Part shown: positions 1 through 13,974 of the stretch, piece after piece
Numbering within the stretch: the stretch's first letter is position 1
Layout: each line of letters opens with the position of its first letter
DNA from: Diatrype stigma
Lineage: Eukaryota > Ascomycota > Sordariomycetes > Xylariales > Diatrypaceae
Direction of reading: 5' to 3'
NCBI GenBank assembly: GCA_022225965.2
Contig: JAKJXP020000010.1
Coordinates: 612,762-676,761 of the forward strand
DNA: 64,000 nt
The notes under the pieces: model-generated
The model's database searches: none
Seen by the model: only the letters and a program-made list of their open reading frames with translations
What the model was told of the DNA's origin: nothing
Position numbers and translations under genes: made by a program

Positions 1-460
1 CGTTAGCATCTGGGTTCCAGGGTTTGTTTCCATTCACAAGCTTCAAGCTGAGTGCCCGGGCCGGCCAGTGAGAGGGCGTGGTACACCATTAGCCCGTCTT
101 GTTTTTCGCGGGCCCGTCTGTCATGGCTTAAAAAGTTTCGAAGTCTCGAAAGCTGTGGGGCCAGAGAAGGTCGACGCACAGGCCGGGGCCGACTGTGGTT
201 ATGCAGGGTCGATCCCTCGATGCGCGTGGGAAGAAAGATCAAGGAGGCGTGTGAGAAATGAATGGACGAATCAACGAATGTGGGGGGTGTGGAAATACTC
301 TAGCGATACTCGGATACTCTACCTGCTACTTACATACTATGTAGTACTATAGTACTGCTAGAACTACTGCGAGAGCTACTGCTGCGGTCTGTACGTTGGC
401 CGCAAGTACTTGAGCTAGAGAAGAGGCTACTTTCGAAGGGGGAGAGCTGCCAGAAGGCCC

Positions 461-526
461 AGAGCCAGCGCCAGAGCCAGCGCCAGAGCCAGCGCCAGAG
501 CCAGCGCCAGAGCTCGCGCCAGAGCG
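461..526. repeat. 12-bp tandem repeat (AGCCAGCGCCAG)
   Basis: About five consecutive copies of a 12-base unit AGCCAGCGCCAG, the last one slightly changed. On the minus strand it would encode Gly-Ser-Gly-Ala repeats, but the surrounding frame (347-694) shows nothing else protein-like. Confidence 0.85.
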
Positions 527-1199
527 CTCAAGTGTGCTCGACGGAATGGCGCTTTGTGGGGTCAGGGAAACTACAAGCAGGAGGTTCGAGGGAAAGCTGA
601 CGAATAGACTTAGACCTGTGTGTGGGACGGCTAGAGAAGGTGAAGATATCCCATCCCTAGCAGCTTGTAGCAACCCGCAGCTTGCAGCCCGCAACCCACC
701 CGCAGCCCGCAGCCCGCAGCTCGCAGCCCTCCTAGCTCTGCTATATGGGATGGGATGGGATAGGATGGGACGGGATGGTATGGCTGGGACGGGGAGAGGC
801 GAGCGCCACAGGGACGATGCGGGTTACGGGTTGTCTAAACAATAACATACCTACCGAGCTGTCTTTCTCCTACACCCATCCTCGCAGGGATAGAGACGCC
901 GAGATGCAAAGCATCAGAAACTCGGCAACTCGGCGGTAGCCGTCCTGGGTAAACGACGGAGAAAGAGGGAATACATGCATAGTGGCAGTGGAAGACCAGG
1001 GCCATCTCAGGAACAACAGGTTCCAAGTGGTGTACCTAGGGCTACCTACATGCCTCATGCTTTGGTAGGTCTAGGTTGTAGGTCTCGGTTGTAGGTCTAG
1101 GTTGTAGTCGTCTGTCTTCCAGGACCCGGAATTGTTACTTGTAATGGGTAATGCGTAAGCTGAAATTGGCCGGTTTGGGCCATTACGGTATATTCCAGG

Positions 1200-1330
1200 T
1201 TCCTATGGCTATATGTACTTGCCTACCGACATATGTACGGTAGCTGCCCACTAGGGTACCTAGGTATTGTATACTACCCGGCAGCCTAGGTAGTAGTATG
1301 TAACTACCAACCTATGTAGTATTTGTTATA
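1200..1330. repeat. Cluster of TACCTAGGTA-type palindromic motifs
   Basis: Several near-palindromic ACCTAGGTA / CCTAGGTAGTAG motifs lie within 130 bases. The same motif family recurs at about 2030, 5070, 5620-5830, 37340-37385, 37800-37860, 46370 and 55720-55760, always outside coding sequence. Confidence 0.7.
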
Positions 1331-4300
1331 TTGTAGGGGAATGTATGTATAATATTTATGCATGGAGTAGAAGAGTAGCAGTGGCGTGTGGCTTAGTCCG
1401 CTGGAAGCAGCGAGCCAAGCCCAATCTCGGGTTCGTTCCCCTCTGCCTCCAGGTATTGCGCAGAGACTGAGAGCTCTCTGCTGCTGCCCCCTTCTGCTCT
1501 CTTATGTTGTACATGCAGCGAGTGCACGGGAAATGTTGAAGGGGCTGGACTATGCATGTATTCATTCATGCATGGAAGCTTTTGTGTGTGTCTGGTCCGC
1601 GTGTGTGTATATCCTATGTACGTACTAGTGGCGGTGGTGTATGACTGTCTCTGCTGTGTTGTATGCAGTTGTAACAGATGATATGCAGCAAGCGTTGCAT
1701 TGGTGGCTACGGTTCAAGGAACAGATGTCCCTAGTAGGTGCAGTGCGTACCTACACAGTACCTGAAGTCGTGGTATCTCCGGCGAAAAGCAGCTTGTACT
1801 TCGAGTATAGAGATCCACCTGCTGATAGGCCGGTTTGGGCCCAAGTTGCTGCATTTGACCGTTGACCACGAGTTTGAGACTTTGAGAGGTACATGAGGCC
1901 ATAAGTACATGTATACGTATACGTACCACTTTGGACCGGAGCCAGCTCCAGGCCTGGGATCCTTTAACTTGCTCAAGCTTTAGCTGATGTTTCTAGTCAT
2001 AAAATTCGTTTATGCGAGGGACATAACAGTATACCTAGGTAGCTTGGATTCCACTTACATTAAAGGATTAGGCGAGTACCTATAGTCCTTTATGGAAAGG
2101 CAGTCTTGATGGCTTGCTTACATACCTACATAGTATGCTAGGTAGTATATGTATTATATGCAACTGATGTACTTTCATCATTCCTGCTGTTTTGCTAAGA
2201 AATGAAAGGTGAGAACTCGAGTTTAAGAGAAGCTATGCAATCAACTTACTCATCCTACTTGCACGTTCCAAGTAGAGCACAGAGACATGAATGGAATACG
2301 AGTATCAGAGCAGTAAAAGTTGTGAAACATAGATCTGATAAGTGGTGAAAAATGATAGAATAAGTGATAGGATCTGGAATACATTAATATTAGGATTCAA
2401 CAACTATGTATTAGAGCGAACCAGTTGTTGTATCCAAGCGGCCAAGGCAAGGGTTTGCTTGCTCCCTCCTGTCTGTTTGCCGGCCGATCGAACTAAAAAA
2501 AGAAGGCTTAACCAACTCGGGACCGAATCGGCATGTTTACCTACCCGGGCTGTAATGGCGACGTTTCGGATTAACGACCGAGTCCTAAAACTGAACGCAG
2601 CGCGGAAGTATCAGGCCTATAAGGCTCAAGTGGGCTAGTCGATCCTTTATGTTTGGCGGTTTGGGAACTCTGGCATCTGGGATGCGCTCAGGGACTGACG
2701 TTAGCAGCAGCATCTTAATTAAAGACGACTGGGATTCCTAATAAGGCTATCGAATAAGAGGACCGCAGCGGTAATATCCCGGCTTTCATATGGATTTGAG
2801 GTCGTTTTTATTTGGCGACCGGTGTAACTACATAGAGCTAAGGACGACGAGATTTCCTCATCGAGGCCAGCGGTAACTTACTTAGTCTGGTAAGCGCAGG
2901 AACCCCAGCGGCTTCCATCCATATTGTCTTGTGACAGGCTGACAGGGTATCGGATCTTAAATTGGGGTTGCTATTTGCGGATCGGGACAGGGAAGGGAGA
3001 GACATCATCGGAGACAGGATCTTCATGGGAGCATAGGCGACGTAATGTCGATTGGCCTGAAGGAGGGGTTTATCGGTGATGAGGAGGGGTTGAAGAGGGG
3101 CACGCAGGACTTCTCATCATATTATTTAATGTTATCACTTGGGTTATCACTTGGGTTTAGCAGCAGCTACAGCTTGACGGCTTACGTGCAATACATGATG
3201 ATGGTGATGCATGCAACTCCGCATTGGAGAGGTTGGTTGGTTTGGTTTTTCGTCGGGCGTTTTCTCTCTCGCTTTTGTGCAACGCCAAGCTGAGGTTTCT
3301 ACGCAGAATATTTGATTGATATACTACAGTATTGATATACAGTACAATAGGTACAACAACGCAACGCGCGACTGACAAATAGCAAATAATACAATGCAAC
3401 AATGTCTACGAGCAACCGACAGTCTGGTTACGCCCGTCCCGGTTTCGTTGCCTTCAGTCTTTCGGGTACTGCATATGCCAATTGGTATTCGGTTTGTGTT
3501 AGCTCTGTTGCCCTAATCAATGAGCCTACAGTAGCCGAGTGGGCAAGGTAGACAGATGCTCAGGCAAGCAAGGCAAGCAACCAGCATAAACCCTCATGTA
3601 GGTAGATGTATGATGGTCATCAATAATGATGTCTCTCCAACTTTCCGATTTGCTAGCAAGACATTGAAGCTATACATTAGTCATGTCACCGGCTCTTGAT
3701 CTCAACTGCATAACTACCGTAGCATTCTGAGAACACTGGCCCCTCCAAGGGTGAACTGGGATCTGCCTAGTACCTGCGAGGTCTAGAAGTATTGCAAGGT
3801 ATGGATCAGCCAGGGTCATAATGAGTGCATTCGAACCTTGCTCATCGTAAAACACCAAAAGTCTTGGCGGCGACTATCAGTGGCTGAGTCTGCTGTACTT
3901 GACATACCCAATCGAGAACTTCGCAAAGTCTAACTAACGTCCACTGGCTGACTGGCGGATCAGACGAAAGCTCTTCCCCAGGTTCAGACCCCCATGTTCT
4001 GTCGACGAACAAATCTGCGAGATTGACGTTTGTTTCAAAGAAATGACGGCTCATCTGACATGCTGTCGGGGGAGGAGGGGGGGTTGTCTGGGTTTATATT
4101 GCCCATAATACATGACGAAACCTTGTATCGGCAGCCATAGGGCAGAGGGCTCAAAGTCTTTCTTCAGATGGGGTCTTGGCCAGTCACGAGTCATGTTTCC
4201 ATATACTAAGAGATATACATAGTAGGTCTCATTTGGTCATTCGGGTAACCCCCCAGGAGTTCCCGAGTCGCCTTGGTGGGAGCTCGGAGTGTGGGGGGAT

Positions 4301-5609
4301 ATTCCATATTCTCTATGTGAATGATACGCTTGCTATATTGATAACTATAGGAACTGAAACAAGTCTTAGAGAGTTTCCCAGCCACATGCTACATAGGCAA
4401 CGGTTCCCATAACACACGCACACGCACACGCACACGCACATGCGCAGACATTTAGGTTGAGGCTCACCACCCGGGTACACCCCCCTCCCCCTTTCTCCCC
4501 TTCTGGTTATGTAGGTCCGGCAGATGATCAATATTTGCCAACCTTCCTATTCCAAAGACATGCTCGTGGCTGTAAATAGATGATAAGCAAAGATATCAGC
4601 ATCGACTGAATCTCGGCGTATTCCACCTGGCCCGGCTTGCTTGCTCGACTACCGGCTCACAACAATGCCTTTACCTACATAGCTTGCGAGGTCATCAACA
4701 CGACCACACAAGACGGGCTGGGCTAGGCCAGATCTCTCATGTGCTACGCCGATACGAGTGTGTGCATGCTTGTGACTAGGAATGCTGCATGTACTCCTGC
4801 ACCTAGTCGGACACGAGTGGGATTTGGCTTAACCGCATTGTAAACATTCGTGTCACGCGTTCCCGCTCGTATGGGTCAGTAACAACGATATCGGCTTCAA
4901 CGCGCCAACATACCTTGCCGTGCCGTTGTGTCGTTTCTTGCTCGTGATCATATAAGTCAAGTCGGGCTTATCCCCAAGATTGATGCATCGCCCCCCTATT
5001 TCCTGAGTGAGGTGTCAATTGCAATACACTAACTCTCCAAGTCTGATTACAGGGGGGACACTACCTATGCCTTAGGTACCTGATATACAGCCCCCGATGG
5101 AAGTTATGCGGAAGCTCTCGTTTCTGGCTGACACTTCCAATCATTGCAATCTTGAAACGGCTCTCATCATCTGATGTCCATTTGCTATCTTGGTATGTGA
5201 GATCAGCCACGACTGCATCTTGGCGCATCGGCGTCAAGCAACGGTCGTCCTCAACTTCACATTACAGGACTTCCAACCAGCCAGCCAGTGAACCGTGATA
5301 TATTGGGGGAAGCCACATGCACAAAATGAGCGATTATATTGTGGAGCCTATAGTTATTGGATTTGACCGCAAAAAAGCTGTAATATCAAACCCACCCGGG
5401 TTACTGAGTTACCCATCTGCCCATGTAACTAACTACCGTGGTGAACTTGAGAGACAGAGACAGTGGCAGTAACTACTACCACAGGCCGACAGGTAGTTCA
5501 GGTTATTTGCTGCAATTGACGAATTGTAGATGCTGGAAGGGCTGCGGACTTCCCGCTCGGGACTAATAGGAAGCACTAAGGTGACATCGGCATGCGGGTA
5601 TGACATAGT

Positions 5610-5835
5610 GGCATAGAGACATACTACCTACCTACTACCTATATGTATAGTAGCGGCATAGTAGGTATCCCCTCTGGTACCTGCCAGAGAGGATGGATTC
5701 TTGCACTATGGGTCTATGGATATGTGTATGTAACTACATACATGAGTAGCACGTAGGTACATACCTACATGTAGGTAGTAGGTATGTATGTAGTTACCTA
5801 ATGGATACATACATTCCTACTACTAGGTCCCGACT
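5610..5835. repeat. Dense ACCTACATGTAGGT palindromic cluster
   Basis: Overlapping TACCTAC / GTAGGTA tetranucleotide-derived motifs, including the perfect palindrome CCTACATGTAGG at 5764-5775. No coding frame spans it. It is the densest cluster of this motif family in the window. Confidence 0.7.
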
Positions 5836-5990
5836 ATGTGTGTAGGCGAGGTAGGTAGCTTCCAAGTTGCGCTTGTGTTACCCAGCCTGCCAGCTTGCCC
5901 AGCTCGCCCAGGGTATTGTGCAATATATTGTGCAATATCAGATTCCAGAGGTGTGGCTCTGTGGCTTGGGCAGCTCCTATTCGTCAGGAC

Positions 5991-6045
5991 CTGCCTCGAC
6001 CTGCCTCGACCTGCTTTGACCTGCTTTGACCTGCTTTGACCTGCC
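5991..6045. repeat. 10-bp tandem repeat (CTGCCTCGAC/CTGCTTTGAC)
   Basis: Two copies of CTGCCTCGAC are followed by three of CTGCTTTGAC and a partial copy. The unit variants differ by C/T changes. Confidence 0.85.
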
Positions 6046-6590
6046 TTATATTAGCTTGTTCGAAGACCTGTCGAAGACCTGAGCTGGGCCTCCATACGTA
6101 ATATCCAGACTATCCATACAGCTGCCATAAAATCCATAATAAGCCCAAGTAGGCCTTAGCGTCCCCATCAAATTGGAGTTGCCTTATCGAGAACATCTGA
6201 AACAGCGCCATCGGCATCCCTTGGTATTTCTTTCTCCTGCAACTTTGCAAGTCCTGCTGCTGCAGCGTGCGGCGTGCATAAGGCATGAGACCAATTAACC
6301 GTCGAGTTTGCTGGGGCCAATGTTTACACTTCCCCAAGCAGACGATCATGCTGCGGTTCCGCAATCTTTCACGAGCAGCGACGTGAAGTTCGCGAAATGT
6401 CAACAAACCAAGGACCAATCCCCTTCGAGGACCTGCTGGTGTCGTCATTGGAGACCCTACAGCGCTGCGGAGAGCTGCGGAGAGGAGACTCTGCATACCT
6501 GCTACGTACCTGCTTAACTTATACGCACTGCTGCTATATGGGGAGCGCAGCATTGGTCCCCGTCCATCGTCCTGCAGTAGACCGAGCGCC

Positions 6591-6621
6591 CCAATGCCAA
6601 TGCCAATGCCAATGCCAATGC
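6591..6621. repeat. 6-bp tandem repeat (CCAATG)n
   Basis: Five consecutive CCAATG units. It is the source of the Gly-Ile run in a spurious minus-strand reading frame. Confidence 0.9.
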
Positions 6622-9600
6622 TAGAGCCTAGAGCAATGGCGTTTGATCGCGAGTCATACAGCACCTCTTGTGGGACTCTTCAAGGGTGTCTGCAAGAACA
6701 GCAGGGGCATCAGGAATAGTACAGAGGCCGCATCTTCATGGGCGATGAGCTCTATCAGGTAGATGATGGTTCTACAGAGGATACAAGAGGACTACAGAAC
6801 CCAACCGGCTCTGCCATCGTACAAGCTGCCATACCGGTACTGGGCAGCATGCACGTTCGCCGAATCGGCGAATATAGACTGCGTTCGACTACTTCTGGAC
6901 TAATAGTACCACAGGTGGAAGTCCACGAAGAGAAGGTCGACAGTCGACCTGCAGTCTCCTGAAAATCTATAGATCGTATGTGGATCAAGGATGCTCCTTG
7001 GAAGAAGGAATTGTCCATTCAGCATCCAGGAATGCTTTCCAAAGGTGCAGAACAGCCGACTCGTTCGAGGGCCATCCCGTCGAGGTAGCATTGCGGAGTT
7101 ATGTAAGCCTAGTGCCAGCACCACTGGCAAGTTGCCCACTCACGTACGAGGCAACGAATACCGCTTCGGTCCTTACTGGGGGCCGCTCTGCAACGCTACT
7201 CGGTTTGCTCGGCATCGTATCCGCCGTGGCAATAGGCGGTAAATAGCGAATGGTGTGCTCAATATCTCGGGGAGCATCTCGGGTACAGTATGAATGGGCC
7301 CAGGGACCCTCCCACCACCATTCGGTAAGTCTACGTCTCTTCAAAGATAGCTCCTCCATGCTTTGGGCCTCGTCTCGTCCACTTGGTGACTTCTGATGCA
7401 CTAGGCTTTGCCATCTGCGGCCTCTTCATACAACTAAGGTATCGTGATAACCCATATCTTGCGAGATCCCGACATTATGCCTCTGGTCTTAGGAGATTGA
7501 CGCAAAGATCTTCTCGTAGACAGATAACGTGCTTCCTTAGGACCTGAGTCTCGAACACTAAACCATGCCGCCAATGAGTAGGCGCGTTTCCTTTAAAACG
7601 GTCATGTTCAAGACTGAGACATGGTGACCTTGTCATATATCAGGCGCCACGCAATGTCAGCTATCAAACATATACAAAGCGTTGGCATGGATCCCAAGTC
7701 GCCTAGAGATAGATGTTGGTCCCCCTAAACGCGAAATGCATATCAACGGCCAGAGCCGTCTCAGTGACTCAGCGTCGCTGATCTGGCCACAGCTGCAGGC
7801 TGTGTATTGGCACCTTACGATGAATCCACTAATTCTAGTCATCTTAGCTGTTCATTCGAGCTTGAGGGCACATCCTACCTGTACTTGGATGGCGAGTGAT
7901 AGTGCCCAAGCTACTAAGTGTTCACGGCATTCTGAGCTGATTGAACGGTGGGATACAACGGACTTCCGGAGAAGCAGTGTAAAGGATATGCCAGCCCGCC
8001 GAACACTGCATATGTAACTCGGCCAGCGATACATCATCAGGGTCAAGCGGTCGACGGCATGGCAGGCAGGGATCAAGGAATGCTAGAGTCAAGCTGCCGT
8101 CCAATCCTGGGAAAAGACAGCAAAACCTCAAAGCTCCCAGAAGAACTGTTTCAGATGTTGCCCTTGATGGCCTGATCTAGGAGGATGGTGGGATATGGTC
8201 CACGTCATTAGCAAGAAAGAAATGCCAAAGCCACCTGTCCAGCCTTAAATTGGCGGGGATGGTGATGGTTCAGATGATCGTCGCATGGCTGCAGCCACAC
8301 ACGCTATGTTGGCGTGATTTCCTAAGAGATGGTTGGATATATCGAATCTGGAACCCACACCACAGGCTAACTAGGACCTGCTTTCCAATGCCATTCTTCA
8401 TCTGTAGCGTTGGGTTTCTGGAAGTCTTTGTTTGGCCGTCTCTCTGGAAAAGTTCACGAGCCATACGCACGAATCTTCCCAGATTGCCTTTCGCTCTACA
8501 CCACCTGCCCGGTCTGTCTTAGGTTCAGAGGCATACATGACTTTGAGATAGGGAACCTTAATGCGGCTCCTACGATACGCCAAACACGCATCCACAGCTA
8601 GATTAGCATCTTCAATTTTGATTGTTAACTACCTACTTTTAGTGTCCGTATCTCAAAGGTTCAAGATCGGACGGCAGGTCAACCTTATTTCTCGAGGAAA
8701 GATAGCCGAAGAGCCTAACTACATGTTCATACCAGTTAGCTCCCTACCAACCAGTTACCACCCCGTAGCACCACCGCCGCCCCTGATGCCGCCGCCATCA
8801 CCGTGACGCGTATCTCTCATGTAGCTCGGCATGATGGCGTACTAGGCGGTCCTGGCATACTCCAGAAGGTTACATGAACTAATTCCATATATGAAAGCGG
8901 ACAGGCTGATGGAAGAACGTGCAACCACTAGTCTAGGTGTCGATCGCTCAAATCTTGTTTTCATCAGCTGTTGGGCAACATCACCTACCTCTTGCCAGGC
9001 TTACAACACTCAGCCAGGGGTCTCGCTGAATTAAGAGCCTATCCAGTTCATTCGTCGAAAATTTGAGCCTTTACCCAGAATGAATAGGTGGAACTTCAAG
9101 GCGCACAGCTACGACTTCCGTTGCGAACGCCAAAATACCATTCTCTTTATGCCTACTAGGCACGTAATGCCACTTGCCGCGACAAGGGATTCCTCTCAAG
9201 TGCCGCTTGTCGGAGCAAGATAAAGCCTTACTTGCTCTTACTGGCATGCCACGTAGAATCATATTCTTAGGCGTGTCAAAAAACGGGCGGGAGGTTGATG
9301 ATGCCAATATACCCGCTCCCTGGTAAGCAGCAGAGGCTCGACCTCATGGGAGGGAAACCCCTCTCCTATCAGGCAACAGCTTTGTAGTGATTGGTCAAGA
9401 CTTTCAGATATGTTCAACGAGCTCGAGCATTGGTCGGTATCCACACGTTGTTACCATTGGCTCAATCCCCCTCGAGGCACGCTCTCTCTTGGGTATGATT
9501 TTTTCCAAGTCGACCCTCGGTCCTATCAGACACGGCTAGCTGAAGGGGAGAGGGGAAACGTGCGTGACGTGTGGCACAAGTCCTCCAAATTACCACGAAG

Positions 9601-10730
9601 AGGTACCCGTCTCACTACATGCCATCGGGGCTCGCTACCATCTCGTTCGGGTCATCTCGTTTTCGGGGCTCAAAGCCATCCATATTGGCCTTTTATCCTC
9701 GCTGCGCATTTCGTGTGTAGCTGAGTAGGCCGAATGGGACGTCGAAGTAATGAATACAGTATGCCAAGCGTTACGTACATGGGGGGTTCTGGTTGGCATC
9801 CCTACCTGCCTATAATTGCGTACGTAGCTAGCCCGGCTCCAGCCATGAGCCTCCATCTAACCTTAGTTAGGTCGGTCCCAGCTGGACCAGTTTTTCTGTC
9901 AGTTTTTTTGCTCTCTTTTCTTTTGCTGATCTCCATCGGCCGGTACCCAACGGAGCAGGCTGATTTGTTCGAGACCCCCGGATTTGGAAAACGTCAGCCC
10001 ATTTCTCAATCCCTTGCCTGATCTCCCACCTGCATACCTGCAGAACTGCCCTGCCCGCCTGCCTACCTGCTTGCCTGTCCTAGAACCTAGCAGAGGACTA
10101 CCAACCCTTCCATAGGCGAACTAGGAAAGGTTTCAAGGGTCAGGTCTACGGGAAGGGCGATCATTCCATCTCGATGTATGATATGGGTCCCCCGTTGCCC
10201 CGATTTTATATTTCCCTTTCCCTGATTTACGCAAGGGCGCCTAGCTAGCCGCTGCATACTTGTTACTAATGTAGGTAGGCAGCCAGCAGGAGTTAGCAAG
10301 CGTGCTCGTTCGGGTTATGGAGTCCTCTATTACTAAGGCCACTCGTGGAGTTCTTCGTGCTACAAATAGTTAATAGTATACCTTACCTACCTGACTTATT
10401 GAGCAACAAGTTCCTCCGAGCTGACGACCTATACCACCCGACTGCAGTCAGTCGGCTCGGAAGCCAGACCTAGCAACCAATTTCCATGTCCATCCGCTGA
10501 ACGTGCACATGGGGCAGGGCGCCTTGCATGGGTTACACGTTGACCCCTTGCAAGAAGAGGGAGGGACAACCGCCGCCCGCTGGCAGCCGCTGATCGTTGT
10601 CCCTGACGTCAAAAGGAGGCCCGAAAGGGGTTCTCGATGGATTTGTACCTGCTGCTTTCGGCCTGCCTGCATCCTCATCTCGTGGCTTTCCCGCGGGGCG
10701 GCGATTCCTGTTCAGAACCTAGTGAGATGG

Positions 10731-10752
10731 AAAAAAAAAAAAAAAAAAAAAA
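10731..10752. repeat. Poly-A run (22 bases)
   Basis: Uninterrupted run of A read directly from the sequence. There is no adjacent coding frame or target-site duplication that I can see, so a retroposed-element tail is not supported. Confidence 0.9.
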
Positions 10753-12075
10753 TCCACGATGGATCACCTAAACCAGCACCCCTACCTCCCTGCCTTCTTC
10801 TTTCCTTCTCTTCGCGATCGCTCCAGATATAGGTAGGATATCTACCATACAATGGATCCGGCCCACCGCTGCTGCTGCTTGCATGCACGCGCGCGCGTGT
10901 GCTCACACCTTCATCAACAAACTGGTCTACATGTCTACCCACTACCTACTACCTATCTACTCTGCTGTGTGGGCAGTTCTACCTATCAGTTGAACCAGCC
11001 GAGATGATGTTTGATCGACCGCAACCAACCTCAGTCCCAGGGCCTTGTTCCCCACTCTCATCCGTTCTCCTCTTTCCATTACCCTTCTAGCATCCTACCG
11101 CATCGAGCAGGCCGATATCTGATGGAGCTGGCTCTATAGATAGCAACAGCGCTAAGTCGGTCCCCGTTTGATTACGTATGCCTTCCCTCTTAGCTAATAG
11201 GCTAGCTGGACTGAGGAGGAAGCTCCTGCCGGTAGGTTTCTTCATTCTCAGCCGCAAACAACTTCCAGCTTGGGCGGTGATATGATGTGATTTGAAGTGA
11301 CACAGTGCGATAGGATTGGATGGGATGGGATGAGAGGCTGGTGCTCCTCCTCCCTATGCCGTGCCGTGGTGGGTTGCAGGTACGGGCCTCCCTGATGAGC
11401 TCTAGGTAGCGGTTCTCTCTTACGTACGTACACGCGTGCGTGCCGGCTTGTGTGTATTCCCGACTAGTCATTTGATTTGGGGCAGCAGCGGCTATGTAGT
11501 TTGACTAGATAGCTCAGACTCCTGGCGGGAAAGGGGGGGAGGAGAGTGGTTAGGACCTCGTCGAGATCCAGAGCTCAACCCAAGCATGCGCCACAGGGTC
11601 GGTAGTTAGGCCATGACCACATGGGGGCGAGGAAAGAAACACAAACATGCAACATGCATCGCTCCTTTCGTTCGGGTCCATTGGTTGCTCTCTTCTCCGC
11701 TCGCCTCTCCCCGCCCGGGAAGTCAACCCCGACGGACGGACGAAGAGGGCTCATGGTAGGCATGCGGGCGGGAGGGCGGGCGAGCGAGCGAGCGGACGGA
11801 CAGACGGATGGATGGATGGATGGATGGGCAGCAGACATCTTGAAATCTTACTGTCGCACCAATCGATCACGGCCATGCGACCTCAACAGCCAGCGCAGCG
11901 AGCAGATAGCTACGTATCCATCCCGGCGAAGATGGTAAAGCAGGTAAATTACCCAACAGTCTACGTAGAGTGTCGTCGGGATTTATCTGTTGCTGCGTTC
12001 TTTTCTTCTTGCCTTTGATTATATTGCAGGAGCAAGAGGAACGGAAGGTGGGGGGGAAGGGGAGGGGGAGAAGAA

Positions 12076-12078
<3 letters not shown>

Positions 12079-12117
<39 letters not shown>
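12079..12117. repeat. Poly-A run (39 bases)
   Basis: Uninterrupted 39-base A tract following a G-rich stretch (GGAGGGGGAG). I looked for a LINE/SINE-like body upstream and found no recognisable sequence, so it is annotated only as a homopolymer. Confidence 0.9.
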
Positions 12118-12119
<2 letters not shown>

Positions 12120-13974
12120 CTGGAATAGGAGAATGAAGCAATATTCGAGAATGGATCCTAGGCAATCTGCATCGTCGTGCATGATGGGAGGGGAGCGAAG
12201 GGTTGCAACTGCAACTGCGACGGCGCTATCGTGCGTATTGTGTTACACAGCTCCAGCCCCGATCTAGCTACCTAAGCCAACTGCTCTGCCGGGCCAAGGC
12301 TGTACGTATGTTACGGCTGTTTCCCCTATGGCCTATGTTTATGTGGTTGTGTGAACGCCGGTTTCGTGTGTGTGTGTGTGTGTGTGTAAGTTTCTTGATG
12401 TAACCGGGGAAGCTGGAATACGAACCTGGAAACTGGCGGCGGCAGCGGCAAGGATATGGGTAGCTCGAAGAAGCTGGTTGCTTGACCAATCTGTGAGAGC
12501 AGTCATGGATTCATCGCCATGAGGATTTCGTTTACACGGGCCACTTCAGAGCAGAAGATTCGGTTTATGAACCATATAACAGAGCTTTTTGAGCACAAGA
12601 ACTCTTGATATTCCAATCCTTTAAGCTCCCTTCTAGTAAATAGGTGGTGTAATATTTAGATTTCCCCATGGATATAGTAGATTTGTAACGAGGCGTGGCT
12701 CAGTAGCCTAGATAGGTGTATAAAGTACTCGCCTGTACGGCCCATAGCGACCTCCCATATTTCACGACGCCCCCGTGTATGGCAAGCATTCATCGACTTA
12801 CCAGTGACGTTGATAACTGAGTGTAGATCTTGTGAGTACGACCGGATTGAAACTCGCCTCATATACCTGCATACGAGAGATATCAATATATCGCTTAGAA
12901 CCTATCACCTTGTGGAAATATTCAAATCTGATAGACTTGGCAACTTACTTTATCCCAAGGCCTGTCTTGTACCGTTCACCAGTGTTTTCCCTAACATGTT
13001 GGGTGTTCCCCGTCATCTCTTTCTGCGAAGTTCACTGTCCAAGTCCTCAGATCGTGTACTATCTGATTACCAGTTTCACATCGAAAGTATGACTATTCTC
13101 GAAGGAAACAATGGCTTATCATAAACCTATCACACCCCACGCCTCTCATTATTCCACTACCGTAGAAACACCCCGAGAGTCCCCAAAAGCTGTTGCTCGG
13201 GTTTCCGAGTGAGTCATCAGGCACCAGGCGATATGTAGGTATATATTCACTCTCCGAGACACTACCTACAAGCCGTTCACTTATGTAGTGTTTTTGGCCT
13301 CGTGTCTCCGGGATAATATATATTGCGTATATATGGATTCTATTGTTTCTGGGTGTGGCTTCTCTCGATGAATATGAAGAACTGTTATCCTCTCAGCTAT
13401 GCCATCTGCGTCAGTTTAGTATGACATATTCTTGATTTTGTCTCAAGTGTATTCGGAGCTGAACCCTTCTTATCCTAAGTCCACCACTCAGGTCTCTTGA
13501 ACACCATCCATGACAGCCCTGGCAAATTTATTGTGTTACGAAGTTTAACAGCCTTCTGACTATGGGGTAGCTCTATGCGATGTTATCCTCTATATGATTG
13601 CCTCTTAGCCGTACCAAATGTGACAGGGCAGCTGAAGATACCGTGATTACACCTTAGAACATGTTGACGAGCCTTGGAATTTATTGCAGATTAAAATTAG
13701 ACTGCACTATAATAACTATTCAAACCCTCAGACCAACCAAGCCAGCTTTAGAGCAGTTAGAAGTCCCTCATCTAGGTATGTCGCTTATACACAAGCACGC
13801 AAGAAGCTCAATCAAACTGCGCCCGTCCTGTCCTCCTATCAACTCCAGAAGTAGATCGACCTAGGTGATATTGAGGACCCCCCGTCGTTACGACACCCAT
13901 TCCCTCCCCAAATACCCAAAACTTATTCTAGGTGTGTATGCGCTGGCTGATCCGAAGACACGTCAGCTACGAAT

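Larger units (their letters stand above)
1..13974. other. Gene-poor region, no gene supported
   Basis: No reading frame here has the length, composition or recognisable motifs of a real protein, and I could not assemble a multi-exon gene from fragments on either strand. The longest open frame (6110-6664, minus, 184 codons) crosses a hexanucleotide repeat and reads as low-complexity. Two abutting minus-strand frames at 3670-4054 and a cluster at 6750-8600 look slightly protein-like but are broken by stops; they could be decayed gene relics. The sequence holds simple repeats (listed separately) and many short palindromes of the ACCTAGGT type. Confidence 0.6.

Noticed and set aside
461..526. CRISPR-like array
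   Set aside because: The copies are directly adjacent with no unique spacers; a simple tandem repeat in a eukaryote.
1390..1455. tRNA-like B-box (GGGTTCGTTCCC)
   Set aside because: The box departs from the GGTTCGANTCC consensus and no acceptor stem or A box can be folded around it.
6110..6664. 184-codon minus ORF with Gly-Ile repeats
   Set aside because: It depends on the CCAATG tandem repeat and has no recognisable domain.
6750..8600. Possible HET-domain or other degenerate gene
   Set aside because: Fragments on the minus strand look mildly protein-like but are in different frames with many stops and match no domain I can name.
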